Source: Elmis aenea
Taxonomy: Eukaryota; Arthropoda; Insecta; Coleoptera; Elmidae
Direction: 5' to 3'
Length of the DNA: 64,000 nucleotides
Assembly: GCA_947652605.1 (NCBI GenBank)
Contig: OX393579.1
Coordinates: forward strand, 45,762,970-45,826,969
The stretch's first letter is position 1. Every line of letters starts with the position of its first letter. Under the pieces are notes generated by a model. It did no database searches, was not told where the DNA came from, and was given only the letters and a program-made list of their open reading frames with translations. Shown here in pieces: positions 12,226 through 22,743 of this stretch. The position numbers and the translations under genes were made by a program.

Positions 12226-12860
12226 CGAGTTCATCAAATTATTTACGTGTAAACCTCTAAAATGCTATTTTGATACAGTTATTAGTTTAAAAGTTAAAAA
12301 TTTAATTCTATAATTAAATAAAATGAAACAGGGGACTGCTAAAGCCCCTACGGCAGTGACGTCATTGGCATAGTTTTTTTCGAGTTCACCAAATCAATTT
12401 ACATATAATCCCAAAATGCCATTTTGATACAGTGATTAGTTTAAAAGTTAGAAATTTAATTCTATAATTAAATAAAATGAAACAGGGGACTGCTAAAGCC
12501 CCTACGGCAGTGACGTCATTGGCATATTTTTTTTCGAGTTCACCAAATCAATGTACATATAAACCCAAAATACCATTTTGATACAGTGATTAGTTTAAAA
12601 GTTAAAAATTTAATTCTATAATTAAATAAAATGAAACAAGGGCCTGCTAAAGCCCCTACGCCAGTGACGTCATTGGCATATTTTTTTTCGAGTTCACCAA
12701 ATCAATGTACATATAAACCCAAAATGCCATTTTGATACAGTGATTAGTTTAAAAGTTAGAAATTTAATTCTATAATTAAATAAAATGAAACAAGGGCCTG
12801 CTAAAGCCCCTACGCCACTGACGTCATTGGCATATTTTTTTTCGAGTTCCTCATATCAAA
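12226..12860 (-). repeat. Right arm: 154-bp subrepeats, inverted
   Basis: The complementary anchor (TTTTTCGAGTT) falls at 12,226, 12,381, 12,535, 12,689 and 12,843. Periods are 154-155 bp and the unit is the same as in the left arm but inverted. The arms are therefore unequal (about nine against five units). Confidence 0.9.
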
Positions 12861-13354
12861 TTGCCCATTACAGACTAAAAAAAGTGACAAAATACAGTAT
12901 GTGGTTAATGAAATAAGTTATTTTATAGAACATTATATGCGCGCTTTATGTTGGCTCTCAATGAGTTTCGCTGCTAGAACCGCTGCCAGTTTCAGCCCGG
13001 TAGGTACATTTATTACGCCTTAACACCGTTCAAAATAATTTGTTGTAGCTCTTCAAATTTTTTAAAAGTTTTTCAATTTGGTCCAAAGTCTCTAAAACTA
13101 TCAAACATATCCCAAGCCTAAGGTATACGTTTATACCTTTATTTCGTCTAAACACCGTTTAAAATAATTTTTACAGAACTTCAAAGTTTTTAAACGTCTT
13201 TTTAAATGAATAGCCTAGCAATTTTGTTTAGAAAAAATTCAAAATTATTCCCCTGAGTTTAAAGTTTCCAAAACTGTTAAAAACATCGTTAATTATACAA
13301 GCCAACCTTTATTTTGTATAAAAACCGTTTAAAACAATTTTTCATAGCTCCCCG

Positions 13355-13830
13355 AAACTTCTTCTTAATCGGCTTCTCTCGTGCTTTTCGGTGTCGAGGT
13401 ATGCTTTTCTATTTCTGTGTTATGTTTCTCCACTCCTGCCTATCGTTAGCTAATTGTGGCACATCTCTCCAGCTGACTCATTTTTCTTCTAGTCTCTGCC
13501 TCACATTTTTTTCCCTTTTTATTCTCTTTCTTCCTCTATCTCTTTTTCCCTCTATCTGCATTTTCCATCCTATTTTCGCGTATCTACTTTCTGGCATGCG
13601 TAGTAGATGTTCAAGCCACCTTAATTGATTCATCTCCATCTTTTTCTTAATATCTGTTACTCCTAGGTTATTTCGAATTTTTTCGTTACTGATTTTATCG
13701 ATCAGTCTACATCCCTCTATTCTTCTCAAAAATCTCATTTCCTGTACCTCTATTCTTTGTTTTTGTTTTTGTGTTTGTGTCCAAGTTTCTGAACTGTACG
13801 TGAAAAACTCGCGCCTTCGTTTCTTTTGAT
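13355..13830 (-). mobile_element. LINE 3'-end relic (RTE-like)
   Basis: The minus-strand frame 13,478-13,738 reads EMRFLRRIEGCRLIDKI, NLGVTDIKKKMEMNQLRWLE, HLLRMPESRYAKIGWKMQIE and a basic tail, a well-known C-terminal segment of RTE-type LINE polyproteins. It was inserted into the satellite and has lost the reverse transcriptase. Plus-strand frames here are shadows. Confidence 0.75.
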
Positions 13831-14166
13831 ATATCCCTCTTACTCAAAACTTTTAAAATCTTTTTAATTTTGAGGCCTTGCAATTTTTATCGACAAAAGT
13901 CCAAAAATTTTTGAACTTAGTCCAAAGTTTTTCAAACTATTAAACATATCCTAACGTATACGTTTATACCCTTATTTTGCCTAAACACCGTTTAAAATAA
14001 TTTTTACAGCACTTCAAAGTTTTTAAACGTTTTTTTAAATGAATAGCCTAGCAATTTTGTTAGGAAAAAATTCAAACATTTTTCACTTGAGTTCAAAGTT
14101 TCCAAAACTATTAAAAACATCCTTAAATATACAAGCTAACCTTTATTTTGTATGAAAACCGTTTAA

Positions 14167-14758
14167 CCCTAGAAGCCCAATCTACGTCATTTTGACGTAC
14201 ACTCCAACACATATTCGCAATCTTTTTCGCACGCTTGCTTAGATCGCCGTGACCATCCGAGCCAACTAGGTACATGCCAAGAGCTAACAGGAGACAGCAG
14301 TCTCGCTTTGATAAGTGCCGCCATTTTGTTGTTATAGCAATGTTCACGTCGTTATGACGTATGTTTGGGCTTTGTTAACTTTTGCACTTTTCGAATTTTC
14401 TGAATTATATTTGACTTAACTGATTTATGTTTGATAAGAGTTGATTCGTTTTTCATAAAAAAATATAAATAGTTGATTTTTGTAAACAATTTGTAGTATA
14501 TAAGAAAAAATTACAAGGATCTCAGTTTTCGTGCCATTTTTTGTATGTTTAATTAAAGTGAACATTTCAGAGTTTAAATAGACAATATTTTTTCTAAATT
14601 TCTGTTTTTTTATTTACATAGAAAGTATTTTACATAAACCATACAAAAAACTAGTATTTGCAGTAAAGTTTATTTAGATAGAGCTCTTTTATAATTGTAC
14701 GTCGTTTTGACGTATGATTGGGCTTTATAGCCTTAAAAATATGATTGGGCTTCTAGGG
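14167..14758. mobile_element. piggyBac-type miniature element with TTAA duplication
   Basis: TTAA at 14,163-14,166 and 14,759-14,762 flanks terminal inverted repeats CCCTAGAAGCCCAATC / GATTGGGCTTCTAGGG. Subterminal copies of GACGT-rich palindromes (CGTCATTTTGACGTAC on the left, ACGTCGTTTTGACGTA on the right) are also present. It is 592 bp with no transposase. The CCCTAGAA start and TTAA targets are hallmarks of piggyBac elements. Confidence 0.85.
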
Positions 14759-14960
14759 TTAAAAGAATTTTTCATCGCTCCTCAAAATCTTCAAAATCTG
14801 TAACCTTGCAATTTTTATCGACTAAGTCCAAAAGTGTTTTAAGTTGGTCCAAAGTTTATAAAACTATTAAGCACATCCTAAGATATACATTTATACCTTT
14901 ATACTTTTATACCTGTATAGCCTAGCAATTTTTATTAGCAGTTATACAACAGAAATATTT

Positions 14961-15502
14961 TACCTCAATACTCCGTATTAAGTGTTTTTTGCATTTTCCT
15001 TTTTATTATTCTGAAAACACAAGTTTCGAAGGAAGGTTATTTTAAAATACATCAGTTTAGTTAATTAATGGTACATGTCATGCTTACTTGAATACTTAAC
15101 ACGTTTACATCATTTTTGCCAATTCAAAACAGCATGTTCTGGGTGACCTTATAATAATGTAACCTGACATCCTAGATTTATTTAAACATTTCCGTGTGGT
15201 TTAGAAGAGAGCCGCTTAAGAAGATACCGCTACAGCTTATTATTTGAAATAATACAATCGTCTTTGTTAAAGCAAACTTAATAACAGCAACTTTCGTTCC
15301 GTTTTGCTTTATTATCAGAAGTACAGGAGTGGCTCCAACAAAATTATATAACTACCTCTGTTTAAACTTGATTTCTATAGCAAAAAAAACGACCTGGGAA
15401 CTCGACCTATTAGTATCGTTATAAACTTTTTTATAGTCGACGCAAGATTTTATTTTTAAACGTTATTTAAATTGGACGGATAGTTCCGTTTTGCTACCGG
15501 AA
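14961..15502. other. AT-rich spacer, no feature seen
   Basis: No coding frame or repeat boundary could be supported. The sequence lies between the end of the satellite and the second hAT-like segment. Confidence 0.35.
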
Positions 15503-15884
15503 TTTATATAATAAGTACGTTTTTTTATTTAATTTTCTTTATTAGTTCCTATTCAAGCTTTTACTGGTAAGTAGGTATATCATGTAATAATTGTGGAAAT
15601 ATATTTGCACGTATTTGGACAGTAAATAATAAAATAAGCTCAATTAAATCGGACGTATTCGTAAATCAAAGGGCTTGTTATATAAAATTACCGAAATTTT
15701 ATTTTACCGGTAAATGGTAAATATTTTAAGGAAAAACAGTACCTATAACCGGTAATTTTTTTATTGACAATTTCATGTGATAATATTTACTACTACTTCT
15801 TAGCAAGCAATATTTCTATAGTATGTGCAAAGGGGTAATTAACAATAACCTATTAGGTTTAATAAAAGTTTCATACATTAACAA

Positions 15885-16265
15885 ATAGTATACTGCAATA
15901 CTACATAACAAGGGTAAGAAGCATATTACGCACGACTGGAAAAGTTGTGCACAGAGCCGCGTAGCGGCGAGTGCGTAACTGCTTTACAACTCGTTATGTA
16001 GCATACTTTTTCTACGATCACACAATACATACGATTTTAACGGCTTTTTGACATGTCTACTTTGATATTTCTAGACAAGTGGGTTTTGCTGACGGTGCGT
16101 TATAACTCACTTACTAGGCTTGCAGGAAGTGTTTGACGTGAGCCTATTTTGATCTTTTATTTTAAAAAAACTGTGCTTTTTGCTTACCGTGCGCAACGAC
16201 CCACTTACTATGCATGCAGGCTGTACGGCAAGAGTCATTTATAATAGAGGTCGTAGAAAAAAAAA
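15885..16265. repeat. Dispersed hairpin repeat, copy 2
   Basis: This is the same nested repeat as 8,534-8,900, with an extra TACTGCAATACTACATAACA start. Because it is nested at the same place in both hAT-like copies, it was inserted before they were duplicated. Confidence 0.6.
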
Positions 16266-16446
16266 CAGTAAACATATACATTTTCTTAATAAACAAACAA
16301 AACTTCCTTTAAAGAAATATTAATTAACAATAACTAAGTTGTAATAAATTCATTCAAAGAGATAGGTAATTGACAATAAGTTTAATACATTAACAAAACA
16401 ATAATCAATTCTTACTGTAACAGACCAGATTCGGCCAAACACTTTT

Positions 16447-16659
16447 TTAAATATTCAGATCCAGTTCTTTCTGAGAATTAAAATGTGCACCCAGTAGAAA
16501 AATCGTATCCAATGTCTTATCACTCAGACTTTTCGAATTTTCGTACATATTGTCCCTGCTAAAAAAAAAGGCTTTTTCTGCCTCTCTGCCTCGACACTCG
16601 TGAATGTTACTGTGAGAAGGTGGTTGTAAATTACCGAAATTACCGTTATTTGTTGTCAA
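16447..16659 (-). pseudogene. hAT transposase C-terminal fragment
   Basis: A 70-codon frame includes CRGREAEKAFFFSRDNMY, SKSLSDKTLDTIFLLGAHFN. It resembles the C-terminal dimerisation region of hAT transposases, where 'AERxFS...' is followed by 'LSDKTLDxLxFL'. Only this end survives, at the edge of copy B, and similarity is judged by eye. Confidence 0.5.
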
Positions 16660-16758
16660 AATTTACCGGTAATTTCAGTAATCATGTTGGCCGGTATAAC
16701 CGGTTAACCGTTTACCGGTAATGGAACCCCTTCTCGTTACTGGCCTAATTCTAAAAAG

Positions 16759-17519
16759 CAGGGACCGAGAACAGAACGAAAACTATAAACGAAATTAACC
16801 GAAATTTTATAAAGAACTAAAATGGAAACGCAAACTAAATTATTATTTTTCGTTCAAGATTAAAAACGAAATAAATATTGTCTATCGCCGAATTTTGCCG
16901 GTTTTGTCATTATTTTTTTTTATTTTTTATTAAATGCAAATGGTAATTTACCGTTTGCGCTCGAGGCAGTAAATATCTCACTTGCAACGAGTGAGCTTCT
17001 CTTTTCTTAGTGTATATTATTATTATATAGATCGTGTGTGCATTTTTATTAAACAAATCGAGTTTTCTACACCTGAAGGGCGTTAAGTTATCCTTTAAAA
17101 AATGCACAGGTTGTATTTGAATATGTCTTAATTATATTTACCAATTTGGTAAACCCTATAGGTTCGCCAGTTCAATATATGTCGCCAAAAAGGGTCAAAA
17201 CCCAATATACCACAGTTTATAATTCAGAGGAAGCCCAACGATTGCTAATAAACAGAAACAAGAACTGAAATAGACTTTCAAACTCATTACAAACATTTTA
17301 ATTTACATATTATTAGATATGAAATATTTATAATCTGGATGATCGAATATCCAAAGAATAGATGTTTGATCGCATTAATGTTAAAGTAGTTGTAACCAGA
17401 ATTAACCGTTATTTAATTCTGGTTTACGAAAACTAATTTGTTTTGGGTGTGAATGTAAAGCCGAAAACCAAATTTTTCTGATCAGAAACGAACAAAATAT
17501 TTTTCGTTTTTAGTCTCTG
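16759..17519. mobile_element. hAT-like non-autonomous element, copy B
   Basis: It starts CAGGGACCGAGAACAG and ends CGTTTTTAGTCTCTG, giving imperfect terminal inverted repeats (CAGGGACCGA / CAGAGACTAA). The inside matches 2,436-3,311. No convincing 8-bp target duplication was found. Confidence 0.5.
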
Positions 17520-17682
17520 TTGTGACTTACCATCTGAAAAATAATTCCTTTCCTCCTCTTTGGCTTCTTCCATCAACGCTCAGTAAAAGTTCTCTAACAT
17601 TTTCATTTATTTATGTATCCGATTAGGGGTTGGAAACAGATTATTACAATTTTTGTTAATGCCTATACGGATTAATGGCAAA

Positions 17683-18579
17683 TACAGGGTGAATATTATG
17701 TTCCAGGCCGATGTTGTTTTTGAATAACCCGGAAATGAATCACATTTTTTTAAATTTTGATTTTTTTATTCAACAGTAGGCTTATGAAAATTATGTATGA
17801 AATATGACATCGCTCAAGTGACCACCTCTGGCAGCGTTACAAATGCCTGTTCTTTTAATAATATTTTTCATGACATTCTCGCACGTTTCGCCTGTTATTT
17901 CCTCAATTTCATGTCGAATATTGTCCTGAAGCATTGGAATTGTTGTTGGTTTATTAGCGTACACTTTTCCTTTCAGGTACCCCCACAGAAAATAGTCAGG
18001 TGACGTTAAATCGGGTGATCGCAGGGGCCATTTGACATTTAGTAATTGGCAGTCTTAAAGAGTAGTCAATTACAATTTATTATGGAGCATCTGACGCCTC
18101 AACAACGTGTTGAAGTCATTAAAACATTTTATCTAAATAATCGTTCAATTGTGAATACACGAAGAAAACTGCGTGATTTTTTTGGACTTCATCATGTGCC
18201 ATGCAAGTCAACGATTCAACGTATAGTAGACTGGCATCCGCGATCACCCGATTTAACGTCACCCGACTATTTTCTGTGGGGGTACCTGAAAGGAAAAGTC
18301 TACGCTAATAAACCAACAACAATTCCAATGCTTCAGGACAATATTCGACATGCAATTGCGGAAATAACACGCGAAACGTGCGAGAATGTCATGAAAAATA
18401 TGATTAAAAGAACAGGCATTTGTAACGCTGCCAGAGGTGGTCACTTGAGCGATGTCATATTCCATACATAATTTTCATAAGCCTACTGTTAAATAAAAAA
18501 ATCCAAATTTAAAAAAATGTGATTCATTTCCGGGTTATTCAAAAACAACATCGGCCTGGAACATAATATTCACCCTGTA
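17683..18579. mobile_element. Long-inverted-repeat element with internally deleted transposase
   Basis: Two arms of about 345 bp (17,683-18,031 and 18,236-18,579) are near-perfect inverted copies ending in TACAGGGTGAATATTATG and its complement. Each arm encodes the same C-terminal piece of a Tc1/mariner-superfamily DDE transposase. The 200-bp loop holds the N-terminal helix-turn-helix part of the same protein. Confidence 0.85.
18046..18471 (+). pseudogene. Tc1/mariner-superfamily transposase, internally deleted
   Basis: The 141-codon frame begins with a helix-turn-helix segment of the DUF4817 type (LTPQQRVEVIKTFYLNNRSI, then HVPCKSTIQRIVDW). It jumps directly to the C-terminus of the DDE domain, WHPRSPDLTSPDYFLWGYLK, and the tail TRETCENVMKNM. 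The central catalytic region is gone, so it cannot transpose. The second half lies in the right inverted arm, and a mirror copy lies in the left arm (17,797-18,003). Confidence 0.8.
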
Positions 18580-19130
18580 TAAAGGTTCCACTGTATATGA
18601 ATCTCTGCAAACTTGTTACCTAGACATCGATACAACAATCATTTCTCATTCCAATGACTATGTTTACATGCATTACTTAATTCGCATTGGGCCTATTCGA
18701 ATTTCGTAAACTCGGTATATAAACTTAAATGTGCGCAATATGTTTTTGCTAATTAAAAATTTTGGCAAAAACTAATAATTAAACACTGCGATTAACAGGA
18801 TACCTTAATAAGGTTTTGCAATAATACATTATAGCAGCCTCACAAGCCTACTAGTTTTGTTGTATTAGTTAAAAAATATTTTATTTAAATAACCGTGCCA
18901 CCATCGTTCCATTAAAAAAAATTAAGCTTTTGTCAGGAAACTTATTTCGAAAAATGTTAAGCTTATTAAAGTTAATTAAATATCAACAAACAAAACCGCT
19001 TTTTAGACACTTGTTGGCATAATAAAATTCAATTTAGGCACATTTAATAATAAAATTAATTTAAAACAAAAACTTGTTTGAGAATTTAAAAAAAGGGGGT
19101 GAAACTGAATTCGTTTACAATTCGATAGGT
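18580..19130. other. AT-rich spacer, no feature seen
   Basis: No gene or repeat boundary could be supported. Confidence 0.4.
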
Positions 19131-19135
19131 AATAA

Positions 19136-19470
19136 TGTACCTTTTATAATTAGTAGACGATCCCCTATCTCAAAATCGTTTAGGCCACGTTTCTTCGGCG
19201 GCGGCGAATTTTTAAAGATTATTTCAAAAATCTATTGCTGGGTCGAACGGAGGACCCTGCCACCTTCAAATTTACACCAAATGTACCTTTTATAGTTAGT
19301 AGACGATCCCCTATCTCAAAATCGTTTACGCCACGTTTCTTCGGCGGCGGCGAATATTCAAAGGTTATTTCAAAAATCTATTGCTGGGTCTAACGGAGGA
19401 TTTGAGATAGGGGATCGTCTACTAATTATAAAAGGTACATTTGGTGTAAATTTGAAGGTGGCAGGGTCTT
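19136..19470. repeat. Direct plus inverted repeat cluster
   Basis: The block TGTACCTTTTATAATTAGTA...CGGCGGCGGCGAAT...TTGCTGGGTC occurs twice as direct copies about 146 bp apart (from 19,136 and 19,281). It is then followed by an inverted copy (19,400-19,470: ATAGGGGATCGTCTAC ... AAATTTGAAGGTGGCAGGGT). The about 60-bp inverted match is almost perfect. It is probably a rearranged miniature element. Confidence 0.75.
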
Positions 19471-20724
19471 TTGTTAAAATTTGACAATTGGGCTTCCGCC
19501 TCCGGGGGTGGCCAATATTTTTTTTAACATGATGGGCATATAGAGGCTGTGAATTTATAGCTACCCTGCAAAAATGAAGGTTTCGCCTTTTTTTTTAACG
19601 GAGATATTTAATATTGCCAATTTTTATTGCTAAAGTAACGCGGGTTCTTAATCTGTTGTTTTTAATACATTATTTATACAAAATATTTATGTGCAGTTTT
19701 CTAAGAAAAGTTTAGTCCGTTCCTGTGTTTATACCGCACAGTATTTGTACGTTTAATGCACGATAGATGTATACAAAGAAGTGCATATAAAAGCTAATAA
19801 AATTAATACATTTACTTTAGATTATAACTCCTTTGTATGGAATTGACCGTTATTCTTACCGTAAAGTAAATTTTTTCTTGACAGCTTAACATCAATTACC
19901 AACCGCGCTTTTAGTAAACTTCCGCGTTAAAGTTTCCGTTTTCACGACACAAATTACTAGATCATTTAGGAGATGGGATTCTAGAAAATTTCAAAATTGG
20001 TTCAATTACGAGGTTTTCCAGTTTGTGTTGATTGTTTGACCTTTCTTGCCCACACATCGGAAGTTGTTACGTATATTTTAAGATGCTGATGATTATATTC
20101 TGTCATTAATAACAGACAATCGGGAAGCAACTCTCTCTTCAACATTGTATGCTTTTTGTTATTACTTTCGAGGAATTACCTAAGCGTTATTTCGTAATAT
20201 TTGCTGATGGGTAGGAAATTGTGGGGTCTGTTGCCGGATATAGGAATGTGCGGTAGGGTTCGAGTTGTTTTAGCTCCTACGCTGCGATGGAAATCTTAAA
20301 TTTATCACAAGTAGCACTTGATATTTTATTGTTTACTATATGTTAAGGATGTAGCAAATAAAATCTTAATATACAAATTTTGCTTAAAAGAAGAAAAATC
20401 GCGCATCTATCAATTTAATTGGAATCTACGGACTCAATAATTTTATTTCAAAATTGATTGCATCTTTTTAAAAAAAGATACAAGTGTGGCTTTGCCAAAT
20501 ATTGCGATAGAAAACCAAAAAAAGAAGTAAGCTTGTCGCTTCTACAGATATTCGTTGCCAATCAACTTCGTGGCAACCAAATTTTGCGAAAATCGCAGAT
20601 AATTTAACACAACAAGTATGTCAAAAATAGATAATATGTGTTATTATTTTGCGTATGTTTTTCTACCTACATGTTTTTGAAACTTTCTTGATTTAATTTT
20701 TATTGGTAATGCTTTTTTTGTTTA
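19471..20724. other. AT-rich spacer, no feature seen
   Basis: I see no coding region, repeat end or RNA gene in this 1.25 kb. Confidence 0.4.
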
Positions 20725-21481
20725 TACAGTGTGGCTGGTTTTTCATTGTCCAGCTTATATCTGCTGAAATATTAATGTTACCAAAAAAAGTTAAATGAGA
20801 AACTTGTTAAACAAAAGCTGGTCTACAAAATGGTGCTAAAAATTTTGTTCCATAGCCTACCAGTTTTTCGGAAAAATATCCAACTTTTGTTTTTTAAATA
20901 GAACACCCTGTATATTTTTACAGAATCACATTCTAAATCAATTTCTCTTCACAATGATATTATCATAAGTACCATTTTGATTTTAAATTTTGCTCAATAT
21001 TTCAAAAAAAGAGAATTATTATAGTCGGCTGTGGAAACAGCACAGCATATCAACTTTTTCATTATTTGTATAGTACATTTTTCTTAATTATAATTACACT
21101 TATTTCTGTCTGATTTGACAAGTGTTTGCTAATGTAAACAAATTTGACAGATATTTGCAATAAACAAAACAATATCACAGCCGACTTTAATAATTCCTTT
21201 TTTGAAATATTGTGCATAGTTTAAAAGCAAAATGGTACTTATGATATATCATTGTAAAGAGAAATTGATTTAGAATGTGATTCTGTAAAAATATACAGGG
21301 TGTTCTATTTAAAAAACAAAAGTTGGATATTTTTCCGAAAAACTGGTTGGCTATGGAATAAAATTTTTAGCACAATTTTGTAGACCAGCTTTTGTTTAAT
21401 AAATTTCTCATTTAACTTTTTTTGGTAACTTTAATATTTCAGCAGATATAAGCTGGACAATGAAAAATCAGCCACACTGTA
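20725..21481. mobile_element. Palindromic miniature element (about 310-bp arms)
   Basis: The left arm from TACAGTGTGGCTGGTTTTTC is mirrored by the right arm ending AAAATCAGCCACACTGTA. Shared internal blocks are AGCTTATATCTGCTGAAATA, CAACTTTTGTTTTTTAAATA, GAACACCCTGTATATTTTTA and ATAGTCGGCTGTG. It has no coding capacity and a loop of about 120 bp. Confidence 0.85.
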
Positions 21482-21558
21482 TATTACAAATTTTGTGATA
21501 TCTTTACCCAAAAATAATATATATTTTGTATTCCCTGTCAATTTTATTTTTTTGTTTG

Positions 21559-22284
21559 TACAGGGTGACTTGTGGGAAACAGACGTTTTTTGAATGAACA
21601 GAACTCGGTTGACTTTCAAGTTTTTTTTGTTTTTTTTTTGCAAAGTGAAGAATAACATCTGCCATTTGATATAATAAAGTCAAGTAGCCTCTTGAACGAA
21701 AAGTTGTTTGTTTTTTGTTTGTTTTTATTCAAGTATACAAATGAATGAACAGAACTCGGTTGATGTTCAAGAAAAAGCAAACTTATTTATTACAAATTGA
21801 GAAACAACATATGCTATTTGATTTACCATAATTATTTAGTTATTGAAAATTATATCCATCAGGTGGCGGCCACCCTCCTGAATGCATGTTTCAAGTCTGC
21901 CTGAAGTCATTCATGACTCGGCCTAGCAGCTGTGCGTCAATTAAATGCGTCTCTTCTGTAATGGCATCTTTCCTCCTTTAGTGTACGCGGTTTGTGGGCA
22001 AAAACACGTTCTTTTAAGTGCCCCCAAAAGAAAAAGTCGCAGGAAAATAAGTCTGGTGATCTTGGGGGCCACGGCAAATCACCGAAACGCGAAATGACGC
22101 GGCCAAGGAAAGTGTTTCTAACAACTTCCATGGATTCGTTTGCAGTATATGCTTTTCGTTCAAGAGGATGCTTGACTTTGTTATAGCAAATGGCAGATGT
22201 TATTCTTCATTTTGCAAAAAAAAAAAAAAACTTGAAAATCAACCGAGTTCTGTTCATTCAAAAAACGTCCGTTTCCCACAAGTA
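21559..22284. mobile_element. Inverted-repeat element with DDE transposase remnant
   Basis: The left arm (TGACTTGTGGGAAACAGACG ... AACAGAACTCGGTTG) is inverted at 22,150-22,284. A minus-strand frame in the loop (21,937-22,131) reads LPWPPRSPDLFSCDFFFWGH and LKERVFAHKPRTL, the C-terminal motif of Tc1/mariner-superfamily DDE proteins. An additional internal partial copy of the AACAGAACTCGGTTGA block lies at 21,750. Confidence 0.75.
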
Positions 22285-22743
22285 TAATGACCCCACAGTT
22301 ATTAATAAATATTATTTTTTTAATTTTACAACATTAAAGCTTATGCTCATATTATGAAATAATCTTAAGGGGTACTTGAGAAATAATTATCACGTTAAGG
22401 GGTACACCAAGAAAAAATGTTGAGAACCATTAAACTACAAGATAAATGGCAGAGGGCACAGAAGAGCGCAAAGCTATAAAAGCTAAAGTATATCGAGAGG
22501 CAGAAATAGACAGTGGTCTGCATCGCCTTAATTAAAGTAAATAAAAAATGTCTAAAAAAAGTAAGACTCTACAAAGGAAACTGTAACCAAAGCAATGAAT
22601 AAATACTTATTTATCTATAGTCCAGAGATTACATAAATGTAAATACGGCACTGTATTTAAATCAAAATTATGACTTAATAACTCTGGATACTTTTTATGT
22701 AAATTTGTTACTTGTGACCCTCATATATTTCAACGCCTTTACA
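22285..22743. other. Region 3' of IR gene 1
   Basis: AT-rich DNA downstream of the gene 1 stop codon on the minus strand. It should hold the 3' UTR and polyadenylation site, but no single signal stands out. Confidence 0.3.

Larger units (their letters stand above)
9949..13005. mobile_element. Foldback-type element with 154-bp subrepeat arms and a C48 protease frame
   Basis: Terminal inverted repeats begin ACCGGGCTGAAACTGG on the left and end CCAGTTTCAGCCCGG on the right, continuing for about 130 bp on each side (GAAACTCATTGAGAGCCAAC in both). Inside lie arrays of one 154-bp unit: about nine direct copies on the left (10,102-11,420) and five inverted copies on the right (12,226-12,860). The 8-bp sequence ACATTTAT occurs at 9,941-9,948 and 13,006-13,013, a plausible target duplication. 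The only coding region is the minus-strand protease frame in the loop, and no transposase is visible. The architecture recalls Drosophila foldback elements. The Ulp1 content recalls KDZ/Zisupton-like or Mutator-like transposons (family knowledge). The superfamily is not resolved. Confidence 0.8.
13014..14960. repeat. Satellite-like tandem array, right block
   Basis: This continues the array of 8,060-9,948: CCTAAGGTATACGTTTATACC, AACACCGTTTAAAATAATTT and TAGCCTAGCAATTTTGTT recur, with anchors near 13,948 and 14,115 (167 bp apart). It is interrupted by a LINE relic (13,355-13,830) and a piggyBac-type miniature element (14,167-14,758). Confidence 0.6.
15503..16725. mobile_element. hAT-like segment, direct copy B, with coding remnant
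   Basis: This is the longer copy of the 8,161-9,118 segment. It adds a minus-strand hAT transposase C-terminal remnant (16,447-16,659) and ends in a run of ACCGGTAA/TTAACCGG palindromes followed by GGAACCCC, which looks like the terminal region of a hAT-type element. The nested hairpin repeat is at 15,885-16,265. Confidence 0.55.

Noticed and set aside
10102..12860. CRISPR-like array
   Set aside because: The repeats are contiguous 154-bp units without unique spacers, occur in both orientations around a gene, and the genome is eukaryotic.
13314..13628. 104-codon plus-strand frame with hydrophobic stretches
   Set aside because: It is the antisense of a LINE tail with strong family similarity on the minus strand.
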